From NCBI RefSeq assembly GCF_000701365.1, contig NZ_JNIK01000018.1:124001-188000 (forward strand): a stretch of DNA of 64,000 nt, read 5' to 3'. Source of the DNA: Blastococcus sp. URHD0036. GTDB taxonomy: Bacteria > Actinomycetota > Actinomycetes > Mycobacteriales > Geodermatophilaceae. The notes under the pieces were generated by a model, which saw only the letters and a list, made by a program, of their open reading frames with translations, ran no database searches and had not been told where the DNA came from. This document shows, piece after piece, positions 10,184 through 22,300 of this stretch (position 1 is the first letter of the stretch; each line of letters starts with the position of its first letter). A program made the position numbers and the translations under genes.

Positions 10184-11122
10184 TCAGCTCTCCGTGTTCT
10201 CGGTGGCCTCGGGAGCGGCGACCTCGGTGGTCGTCGCCTCCGCGGCGGCGGTGCCCTCGGGACCGGCGATCTCGGCGACCGTCGTCTCGGGCGCGACCTC
10301 GCCGGACGTCTGCGCGACGACGGCCTCGGTGGTGTCGGCGACCGGCCCGGTGGAGGACTCGACCGCCGCGCGGCCGGCCTCGGTGCCCCCGGCCGTCGTG
10401 CCGGAGGACCCGGACCGACGCTGCGGACGCTGGGCGCGCTCACGCCGCTGCTGCCGGTCGGCGAGCGCCTCGAGGGCGGCACGCTCGGCGCGGGAACCAC
10501 TGACGTCGCCCTTGTAGATCCACACCTTCACGCCGATGCGGCCGAAGGTCGTGCGGGCCTCGTAGATGCCGTAGTCGATGTTCGCGCGGAGCGTGTGCAG
10601 CGGCACCCGGCCCTCGCGGTAGAACTCCGACCGGCTCATCTCGGTGCCACCCAGGCGACCGGAGCACTGCACCCGGATGCCCTTGACCTGCGGGCTGCGC
10701 TGGGCCGACTGCATGGCCTTGCGCATGGCACGACGGAAGCTCACCCGGCTGGAGAGCTGCTCGGCGACGCCCTGGGCGACCAGCTGCGCGTCGGACTCGG
10801 GGTTCTTCACCTCGAGGATGTTCAGCTGCACCTGCTTGCCGGTGAGCTTCTCCAGCTCGCCGCGGATGCGGTCGGCCTCGGCGCCGCGGCGGCCGATGAC
10901 GATGCCCGGACGGGCGGTGTGGATGTCGACGCGGACCCGGTCACGGGTGCGCTCGATCTCCACCTTGGAGATGCCGGCCCGCTCCATGCCCTTGGACATG
11001 AGCTTGCGGATCGCGACGTCTTCCTTGACGTAGTCCTTGTACAGCTTGTCCGCGTACCACCGGGACTTGTAGTCGGTGGTGATCCCGAGTCGGAACCCGT
11101 GCGGGTTGACCTTCTGACCCAC
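10184..11122 (-). CDS. rpsC: 30S ribosomal protein S3 with long low-complexity tail
   Basis: 312 residues, much longer than the ~230 of E. coli. Residues 1-215 are normal: [20 protein letters not shown], a type II KH domain ([18 protein letters not shown]) and the C-terminal S3 domain ([21 protein letters not shown]). Then come a basic patch ([16 protein letters not shown]) and about 80 residues rich in Ala, Thr, Glu and Val. S3 lines the mRNA entry tunnel with S4 and S5; the tail would project to the solvent. The start overlaps the rplV stop by one base. Confidence 0.97.
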   Translation of the reverse strand: MGQKVNPHGFRLGITTDYKSRWYADKLYKDYVKEDVAIRKLMSKGMERAGISKVEIERTRDRVRVDIHTARPGIVIGRRGAEADRIRGELEKLTGKQVQLNILEVKNPESDAQLVAQGVAEQLSSRVSFRRAMRKAMQSAQRSPQVKGIRVQCSGRLGGTEMSRSEFYREGRVPLHTLRANIDYGIYEARTTFGRIGVKVWIYKGDVSGSRAERAALEALADRQQRRERAQRPQRRSGSSGTTAGGTEAGRAAVESSTGPVADTTEAVVAQTSGEVAPETTVAEIAGPEGTAAAEATTTEVAAPEATENTES

Positions 11123-11586
11123 TAGCGGGTCCCTCCCCTCGTGTTGCCCTGCTGCTGGGTGGCGGGGCCGGACTGACCGGTGTCCCGGCGCGCCTTGCGC
11201 GACTTCTGCGCGAGCTCGGCGCTGCTGGCCACCTCGCTCACCTCGACGGTGATGTGGCTGGTCCGCTTGTTGATGCGGAACGCCCGGCCCTGCGCACGCG
11301 GACGGATCCGCTTCAGCGTCGGGCCCTCGTCGACGTACGCCGCGCTGACGACCAGCGCGGTGCGGTCGAGCTGCAGGTTGTGCTCGGCGTTGGCGACGGC
11401 GCTGGCCACCACCTTGGCGACCGGCTCACTGGCGGACTGCGGCGCGAAGCGCAGCAGGGCCAGTGCCTCGTCCGTCGGCAGGTAGCGGATGAGATCCACC
11501 ACCCGGCGGGCCTTCATCGGGGTCACGCGGACGAACCGGGCCGTAGCCCGGGCGACCGGCGCCTCCTGTCCCAACTGGGAAGTCAT
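11122..11586 (-). CDS. rplV: 50S ribosomal protein L22
   Basis: 154 residues. L22 lines the nascent-peptide tunnel; macrolide contacts come from the extended loop. Core motifs: [59 protein letters not shown] and [12 protein letters not shown] 28-residue tail rich in Gly, Gln and Arg follows the core, another example of the extended tails in this cluster. Confidence 0.97.
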   Translation of the reverse strand: MTSQLGQEAPVARATARFVRVTPMKARRVVDLIRYLPTDEALALLRFAPQSASEPVAKVVASAVANAEHNLQLDRTALVVSAAYVDEGPTLKRIRPRAQGRAFRINKRTSHITVEVSEVASSAELAQKSRKARRDTGQSGPATQQQGNTRGGTR

Positions 11587-11606
11587 CTGAATCTCTCTCT
11601 ACCCGG

Positions 11607-11888
11607 TCAGCCGCGCCGCGAGCGGCGGTCGTCCTTGATGTGCCCACGGAAGGTGCGCGTGGGCGCGAACTCGCCGAGCTTGTGCCCGACCATCGCCTCG
11701 GTCACGAACACCGGGACGTGCTTGCGGCCGTCGTGCACCGCGAGGGTGTGACCCAGCATGTCCGGGATGATCGTCGAGCGGCGCGACCAGGTACGGATCA
11801 CGTTCTTGGTGCCCTGCTCGTTCTGGGCGTCCACCTTCTTGAGCAGGTGGTCGTCGACGAACGGGCCCTTCTTCAGGCTGCGTGGCAT
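11607..11888 (-). CDS. rpsS: 30S ribosomal protein S19
   Basis: 93 residues, full length, starting [20 protein letters not shown]. Contains the signature [34 protein letters not shown]19 is on the small-subunit head and forms a bridge with L5. It lies between rplB and rplV, 20 bases upstream of rplV. Confidence 0.98.
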   Translation of the reverse strand: MPRSLKKGPFVDDHLLKKVDAQNEQGTKNVIRTWSRRSTIIPDMLGHTLAVHDGRKHVPVFVTEAMVGHKLGEFAPTRTFRGHIKDDRRSRRG

Positions 11889-11909
11889 GTCTGTCGGCTC
11901 CTATCCCGC

Positions 11910-12743
11910 TCAGCGCTTCTTGTTGGCGCGCCGGCGGCGCACGATCAGGGCGTCACTGGCCTTGCGCTTGCGCGTGCGGCCCTCCGGCTTGCCCTTCGGG
12001 TTCACCGGGTGGCGCCCACCGGAGGTCTTGCCCTCACCACCACCGTGCGGGTGGTCGACGGGGTTCATGGCGACACCGCGGACGGTCGGGCGCTTGCCCT
12101 TCCACCGCATGCGGCCGGCCTTGCCCCAGTTGATGTTCGACTGCTCGGCGTTGCCGACCTCGCCGATCGTCGCGCGGCAGCGGACGTCGACGTTGCGGAT
12201 CTCGCCCGACGGCATGCGCAGCTGGGCGAACCGGCCCTCGCGGGCGACCAGCTGGACGCTGGTGCCTGCCGACCGGGCGATCTTCGCGCCGCCACCGGGG
12301 CGGAGCTCGATGGCGTGAACGACCGTGCCGACCGGGATGTTCCGGAGCGGCAGGTTGTTGCCCGGCTTGATGTCGGCCGCGGGACCGCACTCCACCGTGT
12401 CGCCCTGCTTGAGGCGGGCCGGCGCGATGATGTAGCGCTTCTCGCCGTCGGCGAAGTGCAGCAGCGCGATGCGCGACGTCCGGTTGGGGTCGTACTCGAT
12501 GTGCGCGACCTTGGCCGGCACACCGTCCTTGTCGGCCCGGCGGAAGTCGATCAGGCGGTACGCGCGCTTGTGGCCGCCGCCCTGGTGGCGAGCGGTGACC
12601 TTCCCGTGCACGTTGCGCCCGCCGCGACCGTGCAGCGGCCGGACCAGCGACTTCTCGGGATGGTCGCGGGTGACCTCGGCGAAGTCGGCGACGCTGGACC
12701 CACGGCGGCCCGGCGTCGTCGGCTTGTACTTGCGGATAGCCAT
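11910..12743 (-). CDS. rplB: 50S ribosomal protein L2
   Basis: 277 residues beginning [21 protein letters not shown]2 is required for subunit association and peptidyl transferase activity. The catalytically important histidine motif is present in [22 protein letters not shown]. Basic ends bind 23S domain IV. The order rplC-rplD-rplW-rplB-rpsS is the canonical S10 arrangement. Confidence 0.98.
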   Translation of the reverse strand: MAIRKYKPTTPGRRGSSVADFAEVTRDHPEKSLVRPLHGRGGRNVHGKVTARHQGGGHKRAYRLIDFRRADKDGVPAKVAHIEYDPNRTSRIALLHFADGEKRYIIAPARLKQGDTVECGPAADIKPGNNLPLRNIPVGTVVHAIELRPGGGAKIARSAGTSVQLVAREGRFAQLRMPSGEIRNVDVRCRATIGEVGNAEQSNINWGKAGRMRWKGKRPTVRGVAMNPVDHPHGGGEGKTSGGRHPVNPKGKPEGRTRKRKASDALIVRRRRANKKR

Positions 12744-12787
12744 TGCTGACTCAGTCCTCTATCTCTGGTCCGAACGGTCCTGGCGCC

Positions 12788-13090
12788 TCAGGCGCCGGGA
12801 CCACCGAAGATCTCGATGCGGTCGCCAGGCGCGAGCGACACGATGGCGCGCTTGGTGTCGGGGCGCTTGCCGAGCTTGTTGCCCTTGCTGCGCTTCTTCT
12901 TGCCCTGACGGTTGATCGTGTTGACGTCGAGGACCTTCACGTTGAAGACCTGGGCGACGGCGATCTTGATCTGCGTCTTGTTGGCGTCGGGGTGGACGAG
13001 GAACGTGTACTGGTTCTCGTCCAGGAGCCCGTAGCTCTTCTCCGAGATGACCGGCGCGAGCAGGACGTCCCGGGGGTCGTGGAAGGTCAC
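12788..13090 (-). CDS. rplW: 50S ribosomal protein L23
   Basis: 100 residues starting [21 protein letters not shown]23 sits at the exit of the peptide tunnel and is the main docking point for trigger factor and SRP. The signature [31 protein letters not shown] is intact. Its start overlaps the rplD stop by four bases (ATGA type). Confidence 0.98.
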   Translation of the reverse strand: MTFHDPRDVLLAPVISEKSYGLLDENQYTFLVHPDANKTQIKIAVAQVFNVKVLDVNTINRQGKKKRSKGNKLGKRPDTKRAIVSLAPGDRIEIFGGPGA

Positions 13091-13962
13091 GCCTTCTCCT
13101 CCTCGGTCGTGTCGGGGGTGCCGGCCTCGGCGGCCGCCGCGTCGTCGTCGGACGTCGCGGCCGCGCGCTTGCGCGGCTTGGCAGCCGGAGCCGGGTCGAC
13201 CGTGGGCTCGCCCAGGTCGAGGTCCGTCGTCCCGACACCCTCGATGGAGGGGATCGCGCCGGGGATGTGCGGCGTGGTCAGGTCGGGCTTGGCGACCCGG
13301 CCCTTGCCGCTGCGCGGCCCGGCGACGAACTCGGCGAGAGCGGCCTCGGTGAAGACGATCTCGTCGGAGAGCAGGACGTCGTAGGTGTTCAGCTGGCCGG
13401 CCTCGAGCAGGTGCACCCGGGGCTCGTTGCGCAGGCTGATCCAGTTCAGGACGTCGTCGTGGTCGAGGACGACCAGCACGCGCTTGGCCTGCGTCACGGC
13501 GTCCAGCGCCTTGAGGGCCTCCTTCGTCTTCGGGGCGTCGCCCTCGACGAATGTGGTGATCACGTGGACGCGGTCCTCGCGGGCCCGGTCGGAGAGGGCA
13601 CCGCGCAGGGCGGCGGCCTTCATCTTCTTGGGGGTCCGCTGGGTGTAGTCGCGCGGCTGGGGGCCGAAGACCGTGCCACCGCCGGTGAACTGCGGCGCGC
13701 GGATCGAGCCCTGACGGGCGCGGCCGGTGCCCTTCTGGCGGTAGGGCTTGACGCCACCACCGCTGACCTTGCCGCGGGTCTTCGTCGCGTGCGTGCCCTG
13801 GCGGGCGGCGGCCAGCTGGGCCACCACGACCTGGTGCATCAGCGAGACGTTGGCGCTGGCGTCGAAGAGCTCACCGGGCAGCGTCACGCTGCCGGAGCTC
13901 TCGCCCGCCGGCGTCCGGACGTCGACCTGACGGTCGGTCCGGTCCTGGGTCGACTGGGTCAC
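13087..13962 (-). CDS. rplD: 50S ribosomal protein L4 with C-terminal extension
   Basis: 291 residues against about 200-220 for the family. The core runs from about residue 20 to 225: [50 protein letters not shown] and [27 protein letters not shown]. The last 65 residues (after TEAALAEFV) are Ala/Asp/Glu/Pro-rich with a short KPRKRAA patch. L4 lines the exit tunnel opposite L22 and in E. coli represses the S10 operon; whether it does so here is unknown. Four-base overlaps with rplC and rplW. Confidence 0.96.
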   Translation of the reverse strand: MTQSTQDRTDRQVDVRTPAGESSGSVTLPGELFDASANVSLMHQVVVAQLAAARQGTHATKTRGKVSGGGVKPYRQKGTGRARQGSIRAPQFTGGGTVFGPQPRDYTQRTPKKMKAAALRGALSDRAREDRVHVITTFVEGDAPKTKEALKALDAVTQAKRVLVVLDHDDVLNWISLRNEPRVHLLEAGQLNTYDVLLSDEIVFTEAALAEFVAGPRSGKGRVAKPDLTTPHIPGAIPSIEGVGTTDLDLGEPTVDPAPAAKPRKRAAATSDDDAAAAEAGTPDTTEEEKA

Positions 13963-14624
13963 TTCGTGTCACTCCCCACGGGACCGCCCTTGACGGCCGA
14001 GCGGACGAGCACGAGGCCGCCCTTCGGGCCGGGGATGGCGCCCTTGATCAGCAGCAGCCCGCGCTCGGTGTCCACCTTGTGGACGACCAGCGAGAGCGTC
14101 GTCGTCTTGACGTGGCCCATGCGGCCGGCCATGCGCAGGCCCTTGAAGACACGGCCGGGCGTCGAGGCCCCGCCGATGGAACCGGGCGACCGGTGCTTGC
14201 GCTGGGTGCCGTGCGCGGCGCCCAGGCCCTTGAACCCGTGCCGCTTCATGACACCGGCGGTGCCCTTGCCCTTGCTCGTGCCGATGACGTCGACCTTGCC
14301 GACGCCGTCGAAGACCTCGGCCGTCAGCTCCTGGCCGACGGTGTAGGTGGCAGCGTCGTTGGTACGCAGCTCGACCACGTGCCGGCGCGGCGTCACGCCG
14401 GCCTTGGCGAAGTGCCCACCCTCGGGCTTGTTCACCTTGCGCGGGTCGATCTCACCGAAGCCGAGCTGCACGGCCGAGTAGCCGTCCACCTCGGGCGTGC
14501 GCACCTGGGTCACCACGCACGGCCCCGCCTTGACGACGGTCACCGGCACCATGCGGTTGTTCTCGTCGAAGACCTGGGTCATGCCCAGCTTCTCGCCGAG
14601 GAGTCCGCGGAAGTTGCTCGCCAT
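13959..14624 (-). CDS. rplC: 50S ribosomal protein L3
   Basis: 221 residues starting [21 protein letters not shown]3 is an early-assembly protein whose loop reaches the peptidyl transferase centre. Signature [32 protein letters not shown], and the glutamine that is methylated by PrmB in other bacteria lies in this loop. It follows rpsJ by nine bases and overlaps rplD. Confidence 0.98.
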   Translation of the reverse strand: MASNFRGLLGEKLGMTQVFDENNRMVPVTVVKAGPCVVTQVRTPEVDGYSAVQLGFGEIDPRKVNKPEGGHFAKAGVTPRRHVVELRTNDAATYTVGQELTAEVFDGVGKVDVIGTSKGKGTAGVMKRHGFKGLGAAHGTQRKHRSPGSIGGASTPGRVFKGLRMAGRMGHVKTTTLSLVVHKVDTERGLLLIKGAIPGPKGGLVLVRSAVKGGPVGSDTK

Positions 14625-14633
14625 GACTCCCCC

Positions 14634-14939
14634 TTACTGGATGTTGACGTCGACCGAGGCCGGGAGGTCGATGCGCATGAGCGCGTCGACCGTCTTCGGC
14701 GTCGGGTCGAGGATGTCGATGAGCCGCTTGTGCGTGCGCATCTCGAAGTGCTCCCGCGAGTCCTTGTACTTGTGCGGGGAGCGGATGACGCAGTACACGT
14801 TCTTCTCCGTCGGCAGCGGCACGGGGCCGACGACGCGCGCACCGGTCTTCGTCACCGTGTCCACGATGCGCCGTGCCGAGGCATCGATCGCCTCGTGGTC
14901 GTAGGCCTTCAGCCTGATGCGGATCTTCTGTCCCGCCAT
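14634..14939 (-). CDS. rpsJ: 30S ribosomal protein S10 (NusE)
   Basis: 101 residues from the ATG at 14939, preceded by AGGAG at a normal distance; peptide [21 protein letters not shown]10 is a small-subunit head protein and, as NusE, binds NusG and NusB to couple transcription and translation; nusG is also in this window. Signature [35 protein letters not shown]. First gene of the S10 unit, separated from tuf by 124 bases with a terminator hairpin. Confidence 0.98.
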   Translation of the reverse strand: MAGQKIRIRLKAYDHEAIDASARRIVDTVTKTGARVVGPVPLPTEKNVYCVIRSPHKYKDSREHFEMRTHKRLIDILDPTPKTVDALMRIDLPASVDVNIQ

Positions 14940-15022
14940 CGGTGTTCTCGCTCCTGCCGATCGGAAATCTGTGTGTGGTGGTCCCTGGTCGGGACCAGGC
15001 GGGTCCGTGTCCGGACCCGGGA

Positions 15023-15055
15023 GACGGGCGGCGGCCTGTCCGGCCGCCGCCCGTC
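15023..15055 (-). terminator. Terminator after tuf
   Basis: Perfect 14-base inverted repeat, arms 15023-15036 and 15042-15055, loop TGTCC, eight bases beyond the tuf stop codon on the minus strand. It would separate the str operon (rpsL-rpsG-fusA-tuf) from the S10 operon. The 80 bases between it and rpsJ have additional short GC inverted repeats and should contain the S10 promoter, which I cannot place confidently. Confidence 0.75.
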
Positions 15056-15063
15056 CGCGGGTA

Positions 15064-16257
15064 CTACTTGTTGATCTTGACGACGCGACCGGCGCCCACG
15101 GTCCGACCACCCTCACGGATGGCGAACTTGAGGCCCTCCTCCATGGCGATGGGCTGGATCAGCTCCACCGTCATCTCGGTGTTGTCGCCGGGCATGACCA
15201 TCTCGGTGCCGGCGGGCAGCGTCACGACGCCCGTCACGTCCGTCGTCCGGAAGTAGAACTGGGGACGGTAGTTGTTGAAGAACGGCGTGTGCCGGCCGCC
15301 CTCGTCCTTCGAGAGGATGAAGACCGAGGCCTCGAAGTTCGTGTGCGGGGTGATGGACCCCGGCTTCACGACGACCTGGCCGCGCTCGACGTCCTCGCGC
15401 TTGATGCCACGCAGGAGCAGACCGACGTTGTCACCGGCCTGGCCCTGGTCGAGCAGCTTGCGGAACATCTCGACACCGGTGACGGTGGTCTTGGTCGAGG
15501 TCGGGCGGATGCCGACGATCTCGATCTCCTCACCGACCTTGACGATGCCACGCTCGACACGGCCGGTCACGACGGTGCCGCGGCCGGTGATGGTGAAGAC
15601 GTCCTCGACGGGCATGAGGAACGGCTTGTCGATGTCGCGCTCCGGCTCCGGGATCGCGGTGTCGACGGCGTTCATCAGCTCCATGAGCTTGTCGCCCCAC
15701 TCGGCGTCGCCCTCGAGCGCCTTGAGCGCCGAGACGCGCACCACGGGGACGTCGTCGCCCGGGAACTCGTACTCGGACAGCAGCTCACGGACCTCCAGCT
15801 CGACGAGCTCGAGGATCTCCTCGTCGTCGACCATGTCGGACTTGTTGAGCGCCACGACGATGTAGGGGACGCCGACCTGGCGGGCCAGGAGCACGTGCTC
15901 CTTGGTCTGCGGCATCGGGCCGTCGGTGGCGGCGACCACGAGGATCGCGCCGTCCATCTGCGCCGCACCGGTGATCATGTTCTTGATGTAGTCGGCGTGC
16001 CCGGGGCAGTCGACGTGCGCGTAGTGCCGGCTCTCCGTCTGGTACTCGACGTGCGCGATCGAGATCGTGATGCCGCGAGCCTTCTCCTCGGGCGCCTTGT
16101 CGATCTGGTCGAACGCGGACGCCTCGTTCAGGTTCGGGTACTTGTCGTGCAGGACCTTGGTGATCGCCGCGGTCAGCGTCGTCTTCCCATGGTCGATGTG
16201 CCCGATGGTGCCGATGTTGACGTGCGGCTTGGTCCGCTCGAACTTGGCCTTGGCCAC
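15064..16257 (-). CDS. tuf: Elongation factor Tu
   Basis: 397 residues with a GTG start and an AGGAGAGG ribosome site. Delivers aminoacyl-tRNA to the ribosome with GTP. G motifs: [10 protein letters not shown] (P-loop), RGITI (switch I), DCPGHADY (switch II), NKSD (G4; the third residue is Ser instead of the usual Cys or Ala). Domains 2 and 3 follow from about residue 210, with the C-terminal [18 protein letters not shown]. Last gene of the str operon, 88 bases after fusA. Confidence 0.98.
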   Translation of the reverse strand: MAKAKFERTKPHVNIGTIGHIDHGKTTLTAAITKVLHDKYPNLNEASAFDQIDKAPEEKARGITISIAHVEYQTESRHYAHVDCPGHADYIKNMITGAAQMDGAILVVAATDGPMPQTKEHVLLARQVGVPYIVVALNKSDMVDDEEILELVELEVRELLSEYEFPGDDVPVVRVSALKALEGDAEWGDKLMELMNAVDTAIPEPERDIDKPFLMPVEDVFTITGRGTVVTGRVERGIVKVGEEIEIVGIRPTSTKTTVTGVEMFRKLLDQGQAGDNVGLLLRGIKREDVERGQVVVKPGSITPHTNFEASVFILSKDEGGRHTPFFNNYRPQFYFRTTDVTGVVTLPAGTEMVMPGDNTEMTVELIQPIAMEEGLKFAIREGGRTVGAGRVVKINK

Positions 16258-16345
16258 TGGGTTCCTCTCCTCGTGGTGTCGCAGTCGTACGCGAGTCTGG
16301 GGTGGGGTTGCTGAGGGGTGCCGGGCGAGGGTGTCGCCCGGCGGG

Positions 16346-18445
<2,100 letters not shown>

Positions 18446-18533
18446 CTCTACTTCTCCTCTTCGGTTCGGTCCGCGCGCGGCGGCCGGGGATCGCCCGGCT
18501 GAACTGCGGGCAGCGTGTGCTGGTGGAGTTCCG

Positions 18534-19004
18534 TCACCAGCGGTAGTGCGCGAAGGCCTTGTTGGACTCGGCCATCTTGTGGGTGTCCTCGCGGCGCTTG
18601 ACCGCGGCTCCCAGACCGTTGCTCGCGTCGAGCAGCTCGTTCATCAGGCGCTCGGTCATCGTCTTCTCGCGACGCGCCCGGCTGTACTGGATCAGCCAGC
18701 GCAGGCCCAGCGTGGTGCTGCGCGAGGCGCGCACCTCGACCGGGACCTGGTAGGTCGCACCACCGACGCGGCGGCTGCGGACCTCGAGGGAGGGCTTCAC
18801 GTTGTCCAGCGCGCGCTTGAGCGTGACGACGGGGTCGGTGTCGCTCTTCGCCCGGGCGCCCTCGAGGGCGCCGTAGACGATCGCCTCGGCGATGGAGCGC
18901 TTGCCGTCGACGAGCACCTTGTTCACGAGCTGGGTCACCAGCTGCGACTGGTACACCGGGTCGACGACGAGCGGACGCTTCGGCGCGGGGCCCTTGCGCG
19001 GCAT
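18534..19004 (-). CDS. rpsG: 30S ribosomal protein S7
   Basis: 156 residues starting [21 protein letters not shown]7 nucleates assembly of the small-subunit head and borders the E site. Signature [30 protein letters not shown] and the C-terminal [13 protein letters not shown]. The ATG overlaps the last base of the rpsL stop codon (TAATG), so the two are probably translationally coupled. Confidence 0.98.
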   Translation of the reverse strand: MPRKGPAPKRPLVVDPVYQSQLVTQLVNKVLVDGKRSIAEAIVYGALEGARAKSDTDPVVTLKRALDNVKPSLEVRSRRVGGATYQVPVEVRASRSTTLGLRWLIQYSRARREKTMTERLMNELLDASNGLGAAVKRREDTHKMAESNKAFAHYRW

Positions 19005-19378
19005 TAGCTCTTCTCCTTCTTGGCGCCGTACTTGCTGCGAGCCTGCTTGCGGTTGCGGACACCCTGGGTGTCCAGCGAGCCGCGGATGATCTTGTAACGC
19101 ACGCCCGGGAGGTCCTTCACCCGGCCACCACGCACGAGCACCATCGAGTGCTCCTGCAGGTTGTGGCCGACGCCGGGGATGTAGGCGGTGACCTCGATGC
19201 CACTGGTGAGCCGGACACGGGCGACCTTGCGCAGCGCCGAGTTCGGCTTCTTCGGCGTCGTCGTGTACACGCGGGTGCACACGCCGCGGCGCTGGGGCGA
19301 ACCCTTGAGCGCCGGCGTCGTGGTCTTGACGACCTTGTCCTCGCGGCCCTTGCGGACCAGCTGGTTGATCGTGGGCAT
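19004..19378 (-). CDS. rpsL: 30S ribosomal protein S12
   Basis: 124 residues starting [21 protein letters not shown]12 is at the decoding centre and sets proofreading accuracy. The two lysines where streptomycin-resistance changes arise elsewhere are wild type ([12 protein letters not shown] and the second in [13 protein letters not shown]). The conserved aspartate that is methylthiolated in some bacteria is in VKDLPGV. First gene of the str operon, preceded by a 515-base gap with a good promoter-like sequence. Confidence 0.98.
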   Translation of the reverse strand: MPTINQLVRKGREDKVVKTTTPALKGSPQRRGVCTRVYTTTPKKPNSALRKVARVRLTSGIEVTAYIPGVGHNLQEHSMVLVRGGRVKDLPGVRYKIIRGSLDTQGVRNRKQARSKYGAKKEKS

Positions 19379-19893
19379 GGGGGGCCTGGATCTCCTACCT
19401 GCGCTGGGTCGTGCTGTCGGTCGGTGCTCTGTCTTCGGTGCGGGGTGCCGGTCCTGCCCGGGGCCGAGGCCGTTCCGGGCGCGCTGCACCTCCGGTCCCC
19501 GCGGTCGGGCGTGTCGCCCTTCCCGGGACCGGTCGGCGTTGCCAACCGGATCGGTAGCCCCCCGCGACTCGGCGCCACCAACCTGCCGGCGAGCGCACCG
19601 CGAACGGGAGCAGGCCCAGGGCATCCTGGGCACGGCTGACCACGATACCCGCGCCGCGGAGGCCGGTGCAAACCGGGTCCCCATGTCGACGGGCAGGGGC
19701 CCGTGACATGCAGCACCCGGTGGGTCCAACACCGCAGCCGCCGGTTCATTCCGGCACGCGGTGAGCCGTCGGGGACTGTACCCACGCCGGCGGCAGCCCG
19801 GCCCGTCGGCGCCGAGAGGTTGTCACACCCCGGCCCTACCGTCGGTGCCAGGACGGACACCCTGGGCGACGATCCGGGGAGCGAGGGGGAACG
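19379..19893. other. 515-base divergent intergenic region
   Basis: Lies between rpsL (minus) and the protease gene (plus), so both are read outward from it. Besides the str promoter candidate at 19642-19671 I find no gene, tRNA or strong hairpin. The stretch 19680-19720 has short inverted GC repeats (GGGCAGGGGCCC). No convincing promoter was found for the plus-strand gene. Confidence 0.6.
19642..19671 (-). promoter_or_regulatory. Probable str operon promoter
   Basis: On the minus strand TTGCAC (19666-19671) and TATCGT (19642-19647) are separated by 18 bases. This is the best housekeeping-type promoter match I see in the window. It would produce a leader of roughly 250 bases before rpsL. Assigned by eye; transcript mapping would settle it. 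Confidence 0.5.
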
Positions 19894-20880
19894 GTGCAGA
19901 TCGATGCGGCGCGGGAGCTGAAGCTCCGGCTGGGGGCGCGGGTCGAGGGCTGGGACGCCCCGGTGAGCGCCAGCGGGCTGGCGCCCGGCCGGCCGTGGTT
20001 CCGGCCCGCCCTGGGTCTGGCTCCCCTGTCCCCCGGGCAGGTGCGCCTGGCCGTCCGGGTGGCCACCCGGAGCGACGCGGTCGTGCTGCTCGACGGGGTG
20101 TCGGACGCGCTGCGAGCGGAGGTGGACGTCCGGGTCATCGGGCCGGTGCGCGCCCTCCGCTCCCCCACCGGCGCCGCCACCTCCCCGGCCGACCTGCAGC
20201 GCCGGGTCCGGCCGTTGCGCCCCGGGTGCTCCATCGCGCATCCCACGGTCACGGCGGGCACCCTGGGCGGCTTCGTGCGGGTCGGTGGTCGGCCCGCCGT
20301 CCTGTCCAACAACCACGTCCTCGCCGCCAGCGACGCCGCCGTCCCCGGGGACCCGGTGCTGCAGCCCGGGCCGGCCGACGGCGGCGCCGCGGCCGACCGG
20401 GTGGCCACGCTGAGCGCGTTCCCCCGCTTCGCGACGGGGCGCAACCTGGTCGACGCCGCCGTGGCGGTCCTGGACGACGGCGTGGCGACCGACCCGGGGG
20501 CCTATCCCGGGGGCCCACTGGGGCCCACGGTCGTCGACGGGGACGAGGTGGACCCGGACGAGCGGGTCGAGAAGCTGGGCCGCACGACGGGGCACACGCA
20601 CGGGCGGATCACCGCCGTCGAAGTGGACGGCGTCGCGGTGCAGTACGACGAGGTGGTCCACACCTTCGACGGGCAACTCGAGATCGAGGGGCTGGACGGT
20701 GCCTTCAGCGCCGGAGGCGACAGCGGGTCGGTCATCTGGCGGAGCGCCGACCGGGCGCCGCTGGCACTGCTGTTCGCCGGGAGCGACATCGGCGGCGCGC
20801 AGGGCGGAGGCGTCACCTACGCCAGCCCGCTGGCCACGGTGCTCGACGTCCTGGGTGCCGACTGGGGGATCGGCGGGTGA
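19894..20880 (+). CDS. Trypsin-like serine protease without signal peptide
   Basis: 328 residues from a GTG with a GAGGGGGAA site upstream. Chymotrypsin-fold (PA clan) protease: catalytic His141 in LSNNHVLA, Asp187 in NLVDAAVAVLDDG, Ser277 in GGDSGSV. The motif KLGRTTGHTHGRIT (about 227-240) is the strand often seen before the catalytic serine in bacterial relatives. Residues 1-90 form a separate N-terminal domain ending in VDVRVIGPVR, with no secretion signal or membrane segment, so the protein is predicted to be cytosolic. Substrate unknown. A small gene 52 bases downstream encodes a protein resembling the N-terminal domain. Catalytic residues are clear; biological role is not. Confidence 0.88.
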   Translation: MQIDAARELKLRLGARVEGWDAPVSASGLAPGRPWFRPALGLAPLSPGQVRLAVRVATRSDAVVLLDGVSDALRAEVDVRVIGPVRALRSPTGAATSPADLQRRVRPLRPGCSIAHPTVTAGTLGGFVRVGGRPAVLSNNHVLAASDAAVPGDPVLQPGPADGGAAADRVATLSAFPRFATGRNLVDAAVAVLDDGVATDPGAYPGGPLGPTVVDGDEVDPDERVEKLGRTTGHTHGRITAVEVDGVAVQYDEVVHTFDGQLEIEGLDGAFSAGGDSGSVIWRSADRAPLALLFAGSDIGGAQGGGVTYASPLATVLDVLGADWGIGG

Positions 20881-20932
20881 CCGATGCCCGCGGACACTGT
20901 TCGTATCGGCGGGAGTGGCGCACCATGGAGGT

Positions 20933-21148
20933 GTGTCCGACCGTGCCGCCGCCCGCGCGGCGAAGAGCGCCCTGAGCCAGCGGCTCGCCGCCGTGCCCGA
21001 GGTCGTGGGCATCGGGCTGGCCCGCCGCGGCGCCGGCTACGTGGTGAAGGTGGACCTGGCGGATCCGGGCGCGGCCGGCCGGGTGCCCGGTGACGTCGAC
21101 GGCGTCCGTGTGGTGACCCAGGTCGTCGGGGTCGTCCGCCCGCTCTGA
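20933..21148 (+). CDS. Small protein resembling the protease N-terminal domain
   Basis: About 71 residues from GTG 20933 (VSDRAAARAAKSALSQRL); a GTG at 20915 would add six residues, and both ribosome sites are poorly spaced, so the start is uncertain. The core VPEVVGIGLARRGAGYVVKV then a loop and GVRVVTQVVGVVRPL has the alternating beta pattern of the domain that precedes the catalytic part of the neighbouring protease (protease residues about 40-88, ending DVRVIGPVRAL). Such VVGVG-type modules are often found ahead of trypsin-like domains. Possibly a free-standing pro-domain, inhibitor or chaperone of the upstream protease; that role is inference. Confidence 0.65.
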   Translation: MSDRAAARAAKSALSQRLAAVPEVVGIGLARRGAGYVVKVDLADPGAAGRVPGDVDGVRVVTQVVGVVRPL

Positions 21149-21209
21149 TCCCCCCGCCGATACGGTCGTCCCGGCGCCGACGAGGGCGCCGACGACCCCG
21201 GGAGGGCAC

Positions 21210-22253
21210 GTGCGCATCGGCATCCAGGCCAGCTACAGCGGGGGCTTCCGCGACACCGCGGCAGAGATCCGCGATCTGGAGGCCGCCGGCCTCGACGTCG
21301 CGACGGTCGCCGAGGTCTACACCTTCGACTCGGTGAGCCAGCTCGGCTACCTCGCCGCGGTCACCGAACGGGTCGAGCTGCTGGCCGGCATCCTGCCGAT
21401 CTACAGCCGGACCCCCGCGCTGCTGGCCATGACCGCGGCGGGACTGGACTTCGTGTCCGACGGGCGCTTCACCCTCGGCCTCGGCGCCTCCGGCCCGCAG
21501 GTCATCGAGGGCTGGCACGGCGTCGCCTACGACGCCCCGCTGCAGCGGACCCGCGAGATCGTCGAGATCTGCCGGCAGGTGTGGCGACGGGAGAAGCTCG
21601 AGCACGCCGGCCCGAAGTACACGATCCCGCTGCCCCCCGAGCAGGGCACCGGCCTCGGCAAGCCCCTGAAGCTGATCAACACGCCCGTGCGCGAGCGGGT
21701 GCCGATCATGCTGGCCGCCCTGGGCCCGAAGAACGTCGAGCTCGCCGCCGAGATCGCCGAGGCGTGGGAGCCCATCTGGTTCATGCCGGAGCGCGCCGCC
21801 GACGTCTGGGGCGACTCCCTCGCCGCCGGCAAGGCCAAGCGCGACCCGTCGCTGGGCGAGCTCCAGGTCGTCGTCGGCGTCCCGGTCGCCATCGGGGACG
21901 ACGTCGACGCGCTGCACGACCTCGTGCGCCCCCACCTGGCCCTGTACGTGGGCGGGATGGGCGCCAAGGGCAAGAACTTCTACAACGACCTGGCCGTGCG
22001 CTACGGCTTCGCTGACGCCGCGGGCACCGTGCAGGACCTCTACCTGTCGGGCAAGAAGGACGAGGCCGCCGCCGCCCTGCCGGACGAGCTCGTCCGCGCC
22101 GTGTCGCTCATCGGGCCCGAGGGCTACGTCGCCGAGCGGATCGCCGCCTTCCGCGAGGCCGGCGTGACCACCCTCGCCCTGCAGCCGCTGGACGACAGCC
22201 GGGAGAACCGGCTGAAGACGGTGGCGACGATGCGCCAGCTGTGTGACAAGTAG
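21210..22253 (+). CDS. LLM-class F420-dependent oxidoreductase, Rv3520c type
   Basis: 347 residues from GTG 21210 with GGGAGGG upstream. Luciferase-like TIM barrel of the family that uses reduced F420 (or a flavin) for hydride transfer. Visible landmarks: MRIGIQASYSGGFRDTAAE, ERVELLAGILPIYSRTPALLAMTA, GRFTLGLGASGPQVIEGWHG (the cofactor-phosphate region) and PIMLAALGPKNVELAAEIAEAW. The closest named relative I recognise is the Rv3520c family; substrate unknown. It ends just before a strong bidirectional terminator shared with rpoC. It is the last gene of the plus-strand island that separates the str operon from rpoBC. Confidence 0.9.
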   Translation: MRIGIQASYSGGFRDTAAEIRDLEAAGLDVATVAEVYTFDSVSQLGYLAAVTERVELLAGILPIYSRTPALLAMTAAGLDFVSDGRFTLGLGASGPQVIEGWHGVAYDAPLQRTREIVEICRQVWRREKLEHAGPKYTIPLPPEQGTGLGKPLKLINTPVRERVPIMLAALGPKNVELAAEIAEAWEPIWFMPERAADVWGDSLAAGKAKRDPSLGELQVVVGVPVAIGDDVDALHDLVRPHLALYVGGMGAKGKNFYNDLAVRYGFADAAGTVQDLYLSGKKDEAAAALPDELVRAVSLIGPEGYVAERIAAFREAGVTTLALQPLDDSRENRLKTVATMRQLCDK

Positions 22254-22300
22254 TCCACCGGGCCGGGGACGACCCCGACCCGGTTGCGTCACATGACGCG

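Noticed and set aside
19703-19921. A 72-codon plus-strand open frame upstream of the protease
   Set aside because: No ribosome site or recognisable composition; it overlaps the protease start in another frame.
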